From contig OX393562.1 in the NCBI GenBank assembly GCA_947652115.1, forward strand, positions 11,560,646 through 11,624,645: a stretch of DNA of 64,000 nucleotides, given 5' to 3'. Origin of the DNA: Blastomussa wellsi (Eukaryota > Cnidaria > Anthozoa > Scleractinia > Plerogyridae). The notes under the pieces are model-generated. The model saw only the letters and a program-made list of their open reading frames with translations. It was not told where the DNA came from and did no database searches. This document shows, in pieces, positions 28,201 through 34,974 of this stretch (positions are counted from its first letter, which is position 1; each line of letters starts with the position of its first letter). Both the position numbers and the translations under genes were made by a program.

Positions 28201-29409
28201 GACCTCGAATATCCGGAGGAGTTGCATGAAGAGCACAACAGTTATCCGCTGGCGCCGGAAAAAAAGGCGGTAAAAAAAGAGGACATGTCAGACTACCAGC
28301 ACCGTCTGATGGACGAACTGGAAATCAAAACACCAAAAGAAAAGAAACTGCTGCTGACACTGGAAGACAAAAACAACTACGTCGTGCACTACAGGAACTT
28401 GCAGTTTTATCTGCAACAGGGGATGAGGCTGAAAAAGGTTCACAAAGTTCTGGAGTTCGAGCAATCACCGTGGATGAAACCGTACATCATGATGAACACC
28501 AATTTCCGCAAAAGAGCAAAAAGCGCTTTTGAAAAAGACTTTTACAAACTGATGAACAACTCGGTTTTCGGGAAAACGATGGAGAACCTGCGGAAGCGCA
28601 CGGACATCAAAATCGTGAAAAGTGAAGAAAAAGAAAAAGTGAGAAAATTTGTTGCCAGTCCGTTGTTCTCAAGGTTCGCCCAATTCACAAACAACATGGC
28701 GGGGATCCACATGCACAAAGGGAAGCTGGTGCTGAACAAACCGGTGTACACGGGCATGACGATCTTGGACAACAGCAAGATCCTCATGTACGACTTTTTC
28801 TACAACCACCTGAAAAAGCGGTACGGATCAAAATGTGAACTTGTTTACACGGACACGGACAGTCTTCTGCTTGAGATCGAAACAGAAGACGTTTACAAAG
28901 ACATCGCGACAACGAAAGAAATGTATGACCTGAGTGATTACCCGCAAGACCATCCACTTCACTCAGACGAGAACAAAAAAGTCTTGGGCAAAATGAAAGA
29001 TGAATGCGCGGGGGCACCCATCGCGGAAGCCATCTGTCTCAGGTCAAAAATGTATTCCATCCTCCGAGGGGACGAAAAAAATATCAAAAAGGCGAAGGGG
29101 GTCAAAAAGTGTGTCGTCAAGAAAAACATTTCCCACGAGCAGTACCGTGAAATGATTTTTGGCGAGAAGAAACAGCTGAAGCATGGAATGAACATTCTGC
29201 GGAGCGAGGGGCATGAAATTTACGGAATGCACGTGAACAAGATTTCACTGTGTGCGTTTGACTCAAAACGCTGGATTGCAGATGACGGGATCCACACAAA
29301 AGCATACGGTTTCAAAGATGCCCCACTAACAGAAGAGGATTTGGAAGCGCTGTTGCTGGACACAGAAGCTGTCACAGCGCTAGGGGAGTGGCTGGAAGAA
29401 CAGTTTTAA
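25261..29409 (+). CDS. pPolB: Protein-primed family B DNA polymerase (pPolB), 1382 aa
   Basis: Same architecture as the element A polymerase, with motif C (YTDTDS) at about 1196-1201 and the same zinc-finger, HNH-like, exonuclease and polymerase motifs. It is 41 residues shorter through the variable acidic N-terminus. Residues 1 to about 280 are largely unlike A and AT-rich in codon use, whereas from about residue 460 the nucleotide sequence is close to identical, including silent sites, over hundreds of bases. That abrupt change argues for recombination between Polinton lineages. The leader GCGCACATTTATAGAGAAC precedes the ATG, and the inner TIR runs up to it. The gene is intact. Confidence 0.96.
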   Translation: MAAARYDDEDVQKLDEVVKMLNEENLREKENVHEEDDASKKEFNETKKLIEDIEETKRFEKEHEEKYGYKLGDLLDLSTQFNLNYKNPPWYLISRNFAKGVNDSVERIFTILKAYSKPNNKPEEFYNRFVLKHTNFRGWLHVWSMKLSKLNRKSKDPWNPHANDFYNWSAIDIEEFRKEHRAKYIELIKNELEEMNSLKATFELNVRFRNEAIISHYYIKDFPPMFFQKTDDESEISRKFYLFIDFVKSQIETAVRDSNLIIDWIMEAYVHTARWQPLKGGTWIPLPPKLAAKKAIVNVKNTDNECLKWAVRSALFPAGKDPQRPSKYPVDDGINWKGIDFPTPIKQLKKLEEQNPKLAINLYGWDNEENNILAGLWLSKKRKEVPRINLMLIVSGENKHYCWIKRMSALIFDQTKHHGKKHLCEMCITNFNTAEKLAEHEKQCDGVLGRPTVIEMPKKGENILKYQNFQKQMKAPFVIYADFEALVKKIKYRECERSSEQSYTEKTEIHEACGYAWICVRSDGEIMNSKVFRGQNAVANFLSDIVQEEQKLRESVEKPKPIVMDQDDWSDFKTAKDCHICNKSLVKENFLDSLPAWKKEKYLGQVHKKCFWFVQKRVGFLCMKKLDKKQKEAAKKQENCQFCKKPLIQPTFRDAVKDHCHVTGKFRGAAHNECNFKLKLNPKFFKIPVVFHNLRGYDAHHLMQAMAQQEKDVKCVANNMEKYITFSMGNLQFIDSLNFMQGSLDALVKATPQEKLKITKTTVDNPQVDLLFQKGIYPYEHMDSWERFEETKLPHKKLFYSKLNDEAISDAEYAHAQKVWEAFDCKNLGDYHDLYVKTDVTLLADVFENFRDLCQEQYGLDPANYFTSPGLSWDALLKMSGIDLELLTDIDKHLFVERGLRGGISNVSKRYVRANNPEVEGYDETKPKKFIMYFDANNLYGWAMCQPMPVRGFKWRSVLPTEEEILKKKEDAKTGWILEVDLEYPEELHEEHNSYPLAPEKKAVKKEDMSDYQHRLMDELEIKTPKEKKLLLTLEDKNNYVVHYRNLQFYLQQGMRLKKVHKVLEFEQSPWMKPYIMMNTNFRKRAKSAFEKDFYKLMNNSVFGKTMENLRKRTDIKIVKSEEKEKVRKFVASPLFSRFAQFTNNMAGIHMHKGKLVLNKPVYTGMTILDNSKILMYDFFYNHLKKRYGSKCELVYTDTDSLLLEIETEDVYKDIATTKEMYDLSDYPQDHPLHSDENKKVLGKMKDECAGAPIAEAICLRSKMYSILRGDEKNIKKAKGVKKCVVKKNISHEQYREMIFGEKKQLKHGMNILRSEGHEIYGMHVNKISLCAFDSKRWIADDGIHTKAYGFKDAPLTEEDLEALLLDTEAVTALGEWLEEQF

Positions 29410-29596
29410 CAATCTCGCTCGGGCGCAAACTGCGCAAATAATTCAAAACTCCAGGGTCAAGAAAAATTTCTTCTGGATTTTTAACGGTGTTGTTTCTGCC
29501 AAAAATATCAGAATATTTTTGGTTAACGTCACTTCTTGTCCTTCTTTTCCCAATGGTTGAAGCTTGAATGAGAACACCGTTGCGTCCACGGCCCAT
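29372..29596 (-). CDS. Small basic conserved protein, 74 aa
   Basis: Counterpart of the element A protein at 11269-11493, with the same length and basic MGRGRNGVLIQ start. It converges on the polymerase end with a 38-bp overlap and lies 23 bp after the integrase stop because the 93-aa gene is absent here. Unrecognised. Confidence 0.5.
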   Translation of the reverse strand: MGRGRNGVLIQASTIGKRRTRSDVNQKYSDIFGRNNTVKNPEEIFLDPGVLNYLRSLRPSEIVKTVLPATPLAL

Positions 29597-29619
29597 TTTT
29601 CAAAATTTCATTTGTTTGT

Positions 29620-30618
29620 TCAACTGTCCACGCTGGCTGGCGGGAGAACGGTGTTTTTTGGGACAATCTGCAGCTCTTCACGCACAAAACCGCGCTTGGG
29701 TCCATCATGCAAATAGTACAGAACGGGCTGATCCGGTTTTTGTAAAACCTTTTCAATGGTGAAAACTTTCAAAGACCAAATCGGATCCGTGGCTCTTTTT
29801 TTCCCCCCTTCAAGCTCGCCAGGTTCGTAAAGATGGCGAACCTGAACAAGATACGGCAGGATTTTTTCATCCTTCCCAACAGGTCTGTGATAAGCAGTCG
29901 AAGGTTTCGAAAAAACAGATTTCTCTTTGATTGCAACAGCGGGTTTCTTTCCGATGAGGCTGGTCACCTCGTTGTTCAAAGCCGAAACAACTTCAGGAAG
30001 TCTTTTCACCCATGCCCTGGACCGCTGGCCCTCAGGCATCCGCATTTCCACGGCATACTGGTGACCGAACAGGCGTTCGGCAAGGGTGCGGTTGAAACGT
30101 TCAACAATGGCCTGATCGCGGTGAATGTTGACGCGCCCGCGCCGGATGAAAGTTTTGTGATTTTCCATGACTTTCGTCACAGCGCCCATGAATTCGCGCC
30201 CAGGGTCAACTTGCAACATTTCAGGCCATTTCAAAGGGCCGCGCTTGTAAATTTTCTGAAAAGCCTGGGCAACCTCATCAGAATTTTTCGAGGTCAAGGG
30301 TTCGGACTCTTTGAAACGGCTGGCCACGTCGACAACGTTCAGCGCGTATTTCCAGACTTTGCGACCGCGAGGCAGTTTATCGTGAGGCAAAAAAAGAAGG
30401 TCAGCCTGGTGGACCTTGTTGGGTAAGGGCACGTCGAATTTCGGGCGAGGAATGTGCTTCGGCGCCGGAAGGAATATCTGCCAGAGGGCTTGCGTGATCA
30501 ACCACTTTTTTGCGGTGTCTTCCGGGACGTTTGCAGCCGCGGCCAGTTTTTTGATGGCGGCAATGCCTTTCCAATAACCGCCAGGGCTGTAGTAAATCTT
30601 CGCGAGTTTGGTGTCCAT
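29620..30618 (-). CDS. INT: Retroviral-type integrase, 332 aa
   Basis: Almost identical to the element A enzyme, with the same triad (D73, D138, E173) and C-terminal chromo/SH3-like segment; only about ten residue changes are visible. The start directly follows TTTAT. Unlike in A, the upstream DNA contains an additional 47-aa gene between two copies of a promoter-like AAAAAAAGTTTAAA stretch. The close match between the two integrases, while capsid genes have diverged, suggests shared recent ancestry or gene conversion in this block. Confidence 0.93.
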   Translation of the reverse strand: MDTKLAKIYYSPGGYWKGIAAIKKLAAAANVPEDTAKKWLITQALWQIFLPAPKHIPRPKFDVPLPNKVHQADLLFLPHDKLPRGRKVWKYALNVVDVASRFKESEPLTSKNSDEVAQAFQKIYKRGPLKWPEMLQVDPGREFMGAVTKVMENHKTFIRRGRVNIHRDQAIVERFNRTLAERLFGHQYAVEMRMPEGQRSRAWVKRLPEVVSALNNEVTSLIGKKPAVAIKEKSVFSKPSTAYHRPVGKDEKILPYLVQVRHLYEPGELEGGKKRATDPIWSLKVFTIEKVLQKPDQPVLYYLHDGPKRGFVREELQIVPKNTVLPPASVDS

Positions 30619-30646
30619 ATAAACGAGGTGAAAAAAAGTTTAAATG

Positions 30647-30790
30647 TTAGCAGATGAATCTTGTTTTGGTTTTCCCGCAAGAGGCGCATTTGACTTTCAG
30701 AAAGGTTTGCCCATTTTTGGTTTTTCCGAGTCTTTCACTCCCACGAACGTTGGGGGTGATCTTCTTCTCATACACACAGTAGAAATCCAT
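30647..30790 (-). CDS. Short Cys-containing protein, 47 aa (only in element B)
   Basis: Begins MDFYCVYEKKI and contains GKTKNGQTFLKVKCASCGKT near its end. The last CxxC pair, the KNGQ turn and the total length resemble tiny zinc-ribbon proteins of the DUF5679 type found in several viral genomes, but the first CxxC is reduced to one Cys. The start follows TTTTTTAT in the usual close spacing. It is bounded by two copies of TCCATATAAA with AAAAAAAGTTTAAA (about 30613-30645 and 30787-30823), and element A has a single such copy with no gene between. Confidence 0.6.
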   Translation of the reverse strand: MDFYCVYEKKITPNVRGSERLGKTKNGQTFLKVKCASCGKTKTRFIC

Positions 30791-30811
30791 ATAAAAAAGG
30801 TAAAAAAAAGT

Positions 30812-31249
30812 TTAAAAGAACCGGAAAGCAGCGTAGCCCAAAGCGAGCGCCCCGGCGCCGACAAACATGAGTTCACCATTTTTTTGCTGCTGGCTTGGTT
30901 GATAAAAATCCGAAAATTTGGGCTCTTTGGGAGGAACCATTTGCTCTTCAGGATGCGCCTGGTTGTAGAGTTTGAAAGCGTAGTCAGTGTTGGTGAAGTT
31001 CTGCTTGGCCTCTGCCTTTATCTGCGCGTTTGTTGCAATCCAGTCGAGAAGTTTGGTGCGGTCGCGCAAGTATTTGTCTTTCGCAGCATTATACGCCTCG
31101 ATAGCTCGGTCGTGGCGCTCTTTTTCTTCAAGAGCGGCTTTTTCACTGTCATCGCCTTCTAAAAACTTCGCCAGATAATTGCCGCCGGTGAAAGCAGCTG
31201 CGTTCAACACAGCCCCGACAGACATCAGTCCAAACGACATTAATGCCAT
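30812..31249 (-). CDS. Membrane-anchored conserved Polinton protein, 145 aa
   Basis: Homologue of the 141-aa protein of A. The hydrophobic ends differ at the start (MALMSFGLMSVGAVLNAAAF) but are conserved at the C-terminus (GAGALALGYAAFRFF), as is the charged middle with DRTKLLDWIATNAQIKAEAK. A four-residue insertion (about residue 33) lengthens the loop after the first membrane segment. The alignment of this start with A supports the shorter start used there. Confidence 0.7.
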   Translation of the reverse strand: MALMSFGLMSVGAVLNAAAFTGGNYLAKFLEGDDSEKAALEEKERHDRAIEAYNAAKDKYLRDRTKLLDWIATNAQIKAEAKQNFTNTDYAFKLYNQAHPEEQMVPPKEPKFSDFYQPSQQQKNGELMFVGAGALALGYAAFRFF

Positions 31250-31296
31250 GCTTATACAATCGGCGGCATTTTTTCAAATGATTTTTTTTTGGGTGT

Positions 31297-31518
31297 TCAA
31301 ACGTTGGTCGGGAGGATTTTCTGGTCCTCCAGGTACTTCTTGAGCCAGATGCTGCCCGTCATCACACCAGTGAACATTGCGAAGTTTTCAATAGAATCTG
31401 AAGGGTCATCTGTAAAACTTCTCTTGAACACTTTTTTGACAGCCCACCCAATGCCAGCAGAGAGGCCAACGAGAGTCGCGGCCTCCATGGCGTTTTTTAC
31501 AAGATTGTTTTCAGGCAT
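31297..31518 (-). CDS. Small two-segment membrane protein, 73 aa
   Basis: Same length as its counterpart at 13322-13543. Hydrophobic parts AATLVGLSAGIGWAVKKVF and FTGVMTGSIWLKKYL are conserved; the polar loop between varies. The ATG follows CATACAAAAC. Confidence 0.68.
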   Translation of the reverse strand: MPENNLVKNAMEAATLVGLSAGIGWAVKKVFKRSFTDDPSDSIENFAMFTGVMTGSIWLKKYLEDQKILPTNV

Positions 31519-31557
31519 GTTTTGTATGAAAGAAAAAAATAAAAGTTCAAAAGAAAA

Positions 31558-31812
31558 TTATTCAGACTCCACATTGCTTGGCGGCTTCTCATCTTCATCA
31601 GCTTGTGAATCTGCATAGCTTGGCGGTTTCTCGTCAGGGTAAATTGGCAACACAGGAAATTCCTCATCTTCATATTCATCTTCTTCAATGAATGGTGCAT
31701 CCCAGAGAAGCATGATTGTATCAAAAAATGCTACGGAAAATTTTAACCAAAAATAGCTGATTGCAAAAATACCAACGCCTGATACAACAGCTTGGGCACC
31801 GTCAATTTTCAT
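31558..31812 (-). CDS. Membrane protein with PPSY late-domain motif, 84 aa (only in element B)
   Basis: A hydrophobic N-terminal half (about 7-36, AVVSGVGIFAISYFWL and VAFFDTIMLLW) is followed by a strongly acidic tail (EEDEYEDEE) with P63-P-S-Y66, a PPxY motif of the type bound by WW domains of NEDD4-family ubiquitin ligases. The tail is predicted to be soluble. Element A has no gene here (only 92 bp between its neighbours) but carries PPPY in its late-domain protein instead. The combination of membrane anchor, acidic tail and PPxY looks like a budding adaptor; this role is inferred. Confidence 0.65.
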   Translation of the reverse strand: MKIDGAQAVVSGVGIFAISYFWLKFSVAFFDTIMLLWDAPFIEEDEYEDEEFPVLPIYPDEKPPSYADSQADEDEKPPSNVESE

Positions 31813-31858
31813 GTTTTGTATATTGTGTAAATATTAAATTGGGGCGGCACCAATGCAA

Positions 31859-32365
31859 TCAATCCATTTTGCGAATTCCTTTTCTTGGCTGCGGTGGCTG
31901 AGGTGGCTGCGGTGGCTGCGGCAGAGGAGCTGGTTCTTTTGGCTGCGGCTCCGGTGGATTATCCTGTTTTTTTGCGAAAAAAGCTTTTATATCATCACGC
32001 TTTACATAAGTTGTAACAATGGTTACGCCAATTCCAGCGATAGTTAGCCATTGGTTTGTGGTGAAACCCTCTGAATCGGCTGCAGCAGGCTTTGGTTCGG
32101 TTTCCGGCTCAGGAGCAGGATCACGGGGAGCGGTTTCTTTTTTTGCCTGCTTGTTGTTTGCAATAATGATAGCCGCCTCAGCTGCGGTTTTTTTCTGCGA
32201 TTCGCGGGCCAGCCGTGTTCTTTCGGCAACCATTTTCCCAGCAGCCACTCGCTTGGGATTTTTGGCAGGCTTTGTTGCCGGAGTTTGTGAAGTTACTTGG
32301 CTTTCCATTGGTTGCTGCGGTTCAGAGATTTCTTGAGCGGTCGGTTGCTTCTGTTCTTCAGCCAT
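31859..32365 (-). CDS. Pro-rich single-pass membrane protein, 168 aa
   Basis: Homologue of the 161-aa protein of A: a basic segment with KPAKNPKRVAAGKMVAERTR, a membrane helix (about 105-122, TNQWLTIAGIGVTIVTTYV), and a C-terminal Pro-Gln-Pro repeat tract (QPPQPPQPPQP) encoded by a GGCTGCGGT-type repeat at about 31885-31925. The Pro tract is longer than in A. Confidence 0.65.
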   Translation of the reverse strand: MAEEQKQPTAQEISEPQQPMESQVTSQTPATKPAKNPKRVAAGKMVAERTRLARESQKKTAAEAAIIIANNKQAKKETAPRDPAPEPETEPKPAAADSEGFTTNQWLTIAGIGVTIVTTYVKRDDIKAFFAKKQDNPPEPQPKEPAPLPQPPQPPQPPQPRKGIRKMD

Positions 32366-32434
32366 TGTTACTTTGAAACAAATTTATATTTAATTAAAAA
32401 AAATTTTGTCAGGAATTGCTGGCTTTCTGAGTAA

Positions 32435-33037
32435 TTATTCAGCGGTTGGTGGGCTTTGCTCAATAATTTCTTCCGATTTTGCTTCGTGATTTTTTTCAAA
32501 ATTAATGTGTTTTGCCGATTTTGCTTCGTGATTTTTTTCAAAATTAATGTGTTTTGTTGTGATCAGAGCTGCGTTTGCCACAGCGAGAAAACGACCGCAC
32601 CTCAGGGACATGCTGCCTGCCAGGTTAGACAGCTCTTTGTTGATGATGTAGTCGTTTTTAAGTTCTTTTTGATAAGCATGGATGTCGTCGAGGTTGACTG
32701 CCATTCCGACGGCTTTGGTTACAAGAAAAACGAAGCTGTCGATCAAGCTGTCGGTTGTCTTTGAGCCCACGTATGTCTCGTACCGTTTTGTGTATTTCTC
32801 GACCTCTTTGTCACTGAGGCGCTTCACATTCTCGTGTGTTAACTGCACCCCGATTGCTTCTTTGGCTTTCCCTGTTGACACCAGCACGGCAAGCTGCTCA
32901 CGAAGTGCAGGAATATCAGGCTGCGTTGAAACTGGAAAGGCATTGCCGGGCGCGCTCGTTGGCTCAGCTTCAAGCAAGTTCATAAAGTCATTTATATTTT
33001 TTTCAATTTCTGGGGTAAATTCGGATGGATTTGCCAT
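32435..33037 (-). CDS. Conserved soluble Polinton protein, 200 aa
   Basis: Homologue of the 191-aa protein of A with the same KEVEKYTKRYE and GSKTTDSLIDSF core. The C-terminus contains a perfect 14-residue tandem repeat (KHINFEKNHEAKS twice with one more residue), caused by a 42-bp DNA duplication at 32473-32556. The N-terminal acidic Leu-rich segment of A is replaced by EFTPEIEKNINDFMNLLEAE. Confidence 0.68.
   Translation of the reverse strand: MANPSEFTPEIEKNINDFMNLLEAEPTSAPGNAFPVSTQPDIPALREQLAVLVSTGKAKEAIGVQLTHENVKRLSDKEVEKYTKRYETYVGSKTTDSLIDSFVFLVTKAVGMAVNLDDIHAYQKELKNDYIINKELSNLAGSMSLRCGRFLAVANAALITTKHINFEKNHEAKSAKHINFEKNHEAKSEEIIEQSPPTAE
32473..32556. repeat. 42-bp tandem duplication within a gene
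   Basis: CCGATTTTGCTTCGTGAT and the following 24 bp occur twice head to tail, in frame, at the 3' end of the 200-aa gene. Identity of the copies indicates a recent event; A has no equivalent. Confidence 0.9.
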
Positions 33038-33050
33038 TTTATATTTATTG

Positions 33051-33659
33051 CTATTTTTTTAATTGAGATTTTTTTATTCCGTAAGGGTGCCGAAGTAAGA
33101 AAACAAGGTAGGAAAACTTATTTTTTTTCAGCCATGAAATGTAATCTTTGTACTCATCTTGAGAAAGTTCGCCGGCGTAATCTTCAAAAATCGCTTTCAA
33201 AGTCTTCCCTGCGGGAGTGTAAAAAAGCACAACTGCCCCAATGTTTTCGCGGAAAGAAGCCGTTATGCTGGTCATCTTTTGGGTGACCACCCACACGCTT
33301 AGCCCTGTGTGGCGAGCGCTGAACGCAAGTTTGACCAGCTCGCCTGTTCGCTTTTTTACATCTTTCGAGGCTGCGCAGTCATCAAGGATAATGAGCGTGT
33401 TGGTGCCCTCGAAAAGCCCGGAAACAAGCTTCAACCAGCCCTCAACCCATTCCTGTTCGCAAATGATAACAAAAAAACGCGGGTCCGCCTCGGCGAAGCG
33501 ATGAAAAGTCTTGTTGTACGCAAATGTCGGGCAGATTAGCACGATGAAGTCGAACTTGCCACGGAAAGGGCCGCGGAGCTTATCAACCACAAACTTTGAT
33601 TTTCCCGAATTTGTCGGTCCAATTATGAGAGCGTTAAACGGTATGTTGCCTGGGTCCAT
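33051..33659 (-). CDS. ATP: Packaging ATPase, A32/FtsK-HerA type, 202 aa
   Basis: Walker A GPTNSGKS (residues 14-21) and Walker B LIILDD (about 89-94), followed by the VVTQKMTSI segment. It starts at MDPGNIPF, 4 bp downstream of the capsid gene stop, with TAATAAA just before the ATG. It is nine residues shorter at the C-terminus than in A, where the tail is diverged. Confidence 0.92.
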   Translation of the reverse strand: MDPGNIPFNALIIGPTNSGKSKFVVDKLRGPFRGKFDFIVLICPTFAYNKTFHRFAEADPRFFVIICEQEWVEGWLKLVSGLFEGTNTLIILDDCAASKDVKKRTGELVKLAFSARHTGLSVWVVTQKMTSITASFRENIGAVVLFYTPAGKTLKAIFEDYAGELSQDEYKDYISWLKKNKFSYLVFLLRHPYGIKKSQLKK

Positions 33660-33663
33660 TTTA

Positions 33664-34914
33664 TTAGTACTGCACAGAATCTAATTGCTGCCCAATTACG
33701 TTCATCTGCGAGTCACTGATAACAAAGACGTGGCAGTTCACGTTGCCTGAGTTTTTGGCATTCCGCTCGAGTTCAAGCTGGACTCCATCTTGTGTGTTTA
33801 CAAGCCGCGTGCCGCTTCCGTGCATTTCATGACTTTCCATTGAGCGAAGATCTATCAGAAGCCCGAACTTGTTTTCGGTGTAAAACTTTTTCAGATTCAT
33901 GTTCGGTGTTTTGTTTTTTGACTTTCCAAAGAAGCGGTCAACTTCACCCCAGATATCCTTTCCTTCGATGCCGTTGTTGTAAATCATGTTGGGCTTGCCG
34001 TTCACCGTAACGGTGACTTTTGTCAGGTCTGGGTTGAAGTACTTTTCTGAATCCCTGTTGCCGGCTTCATAAGGCTCAACGAAAAGGAGAAGAAGACCTT
34101 TCAGTGACCTTCTCTGCGAGTTTACTCTGAGGTTTATCCTTGTGTCAATGCCTTTTGAGAAGGTGTGCACAAATGGCCGCTCAACATGATCGTAAAGGAA
34201 TTCCTTTCCTGAGGAGTAAACACTTCGCGCGTCGTCCGCCAGAGTCTTGCTCCTCATCATTTCGTACTCGAGCTGGATGTTTGTCAGCTTGTATTTCAGT
34301 TTAGCGGGGTCAGAGCCTTTTACAACCTGCGAGGCCGGCGCAAGGGTCAGCACAAACATGAGGTCGTGGTAAAGAGCTTTGGGGTAGAAAACGCCGTGGT
34401 CGGTCAGGATCTGGTGGTCCAGTTGGATTCGATATTTTGTTCCGAAAACCGTGTTAAGTGCGTTTTCCGCGCCCACACCCGAGGTTTTTTTATCCCCCGC
34501 ATTTGAGCGGATCTTGCAGAGGTCCTCGGACTGAATACCCTCGAGCAGCATGTTGTCCCGCTCCTCCTGTGAGAGGAAAAGGTCCTCCCAGATCTTGAAA
34601 ATGTCATACCCCACCGTGTCCTGCAGTATGGTTCCAGCGTACTTAACAGTCAGCCTGTCGACAAGAGCACGGGAGACGTTTTGTACAAGGAAGTTGTTGG
34701 CGTGCCCTCCAGCCAGGTCGATGTTAAAGATAAGTGAGATCGAGCCTGGCACGAGGACCTCGTTCTCATTCAGCTTGGGCACGTAAACATACAACGTCTC
34801 GCCGGGGTTGGCTTCGCTGGGATTAAAAGTGATGCGCTTGACCGTGCGCTCGGCTTTCATTCCGCCTAAAATTTTTTCTTGGTTCGTTGGACGAAGGTTT
34901 GCTTGCACAGACAT
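33664..34914 (-). CDS. MCP: Probable double-jelly-roll major capsid protein, 416 aa
   Basis: Colinear with the element A protein over its whole length. Strand-like blocks such as LVPGSISLIFNIDLAGGHANN, RALVDRLTVKY and SLKGLLLLFVEPYE are kept while loops vary, the pattern expected of a capsid shell protein under surface diversification. The ATG follows GTATAAAC, whereas A has TCAAATAG there, so the promoter motif differs between copies. Confidence 0.75.
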   Translation of the reverse strand: MSVQANLRPTNQEKILGGMKAERTVKRITFNPSEANPGETLYVYVPKLNENEVLVPGSISLIFNIDLAGGHANNFLVQNVSRALVDRLTVKYAGTILQDTVGYDIFKIWEDLFLSQEERDNMLLEGIQSEDLCKIRSNAGDKKTSGVGAENALNTVFGTKYRIQLDHQILTDHGVFYPKALYHDLMFVLTLAPASQVVKGSDPAKLKYKLTNIQLEYEMMRSKTLADDARSVYSSGKEFLYDHVERPFVHTFSKGIDTRINLRVNSQRRSLKGLLLLFVEPYEAGNRDSEKYFNPDLTKVTVTVNGKPNMIYNNGIEGKDIWGEVDRFFGKSKNKTPNMNLKKFYTENKFGLLIDLRSMESHEMHGSGTRLVNTQDGVQLELERNAKNSGNVNCHVFVISDSQMNVIGQQLDSVQY

Positions 34915-34974
34915 GTTTATACAACGCCGGACATTTGTATTTAAATAAAAATAATTTGAATATATAATTTCGCG

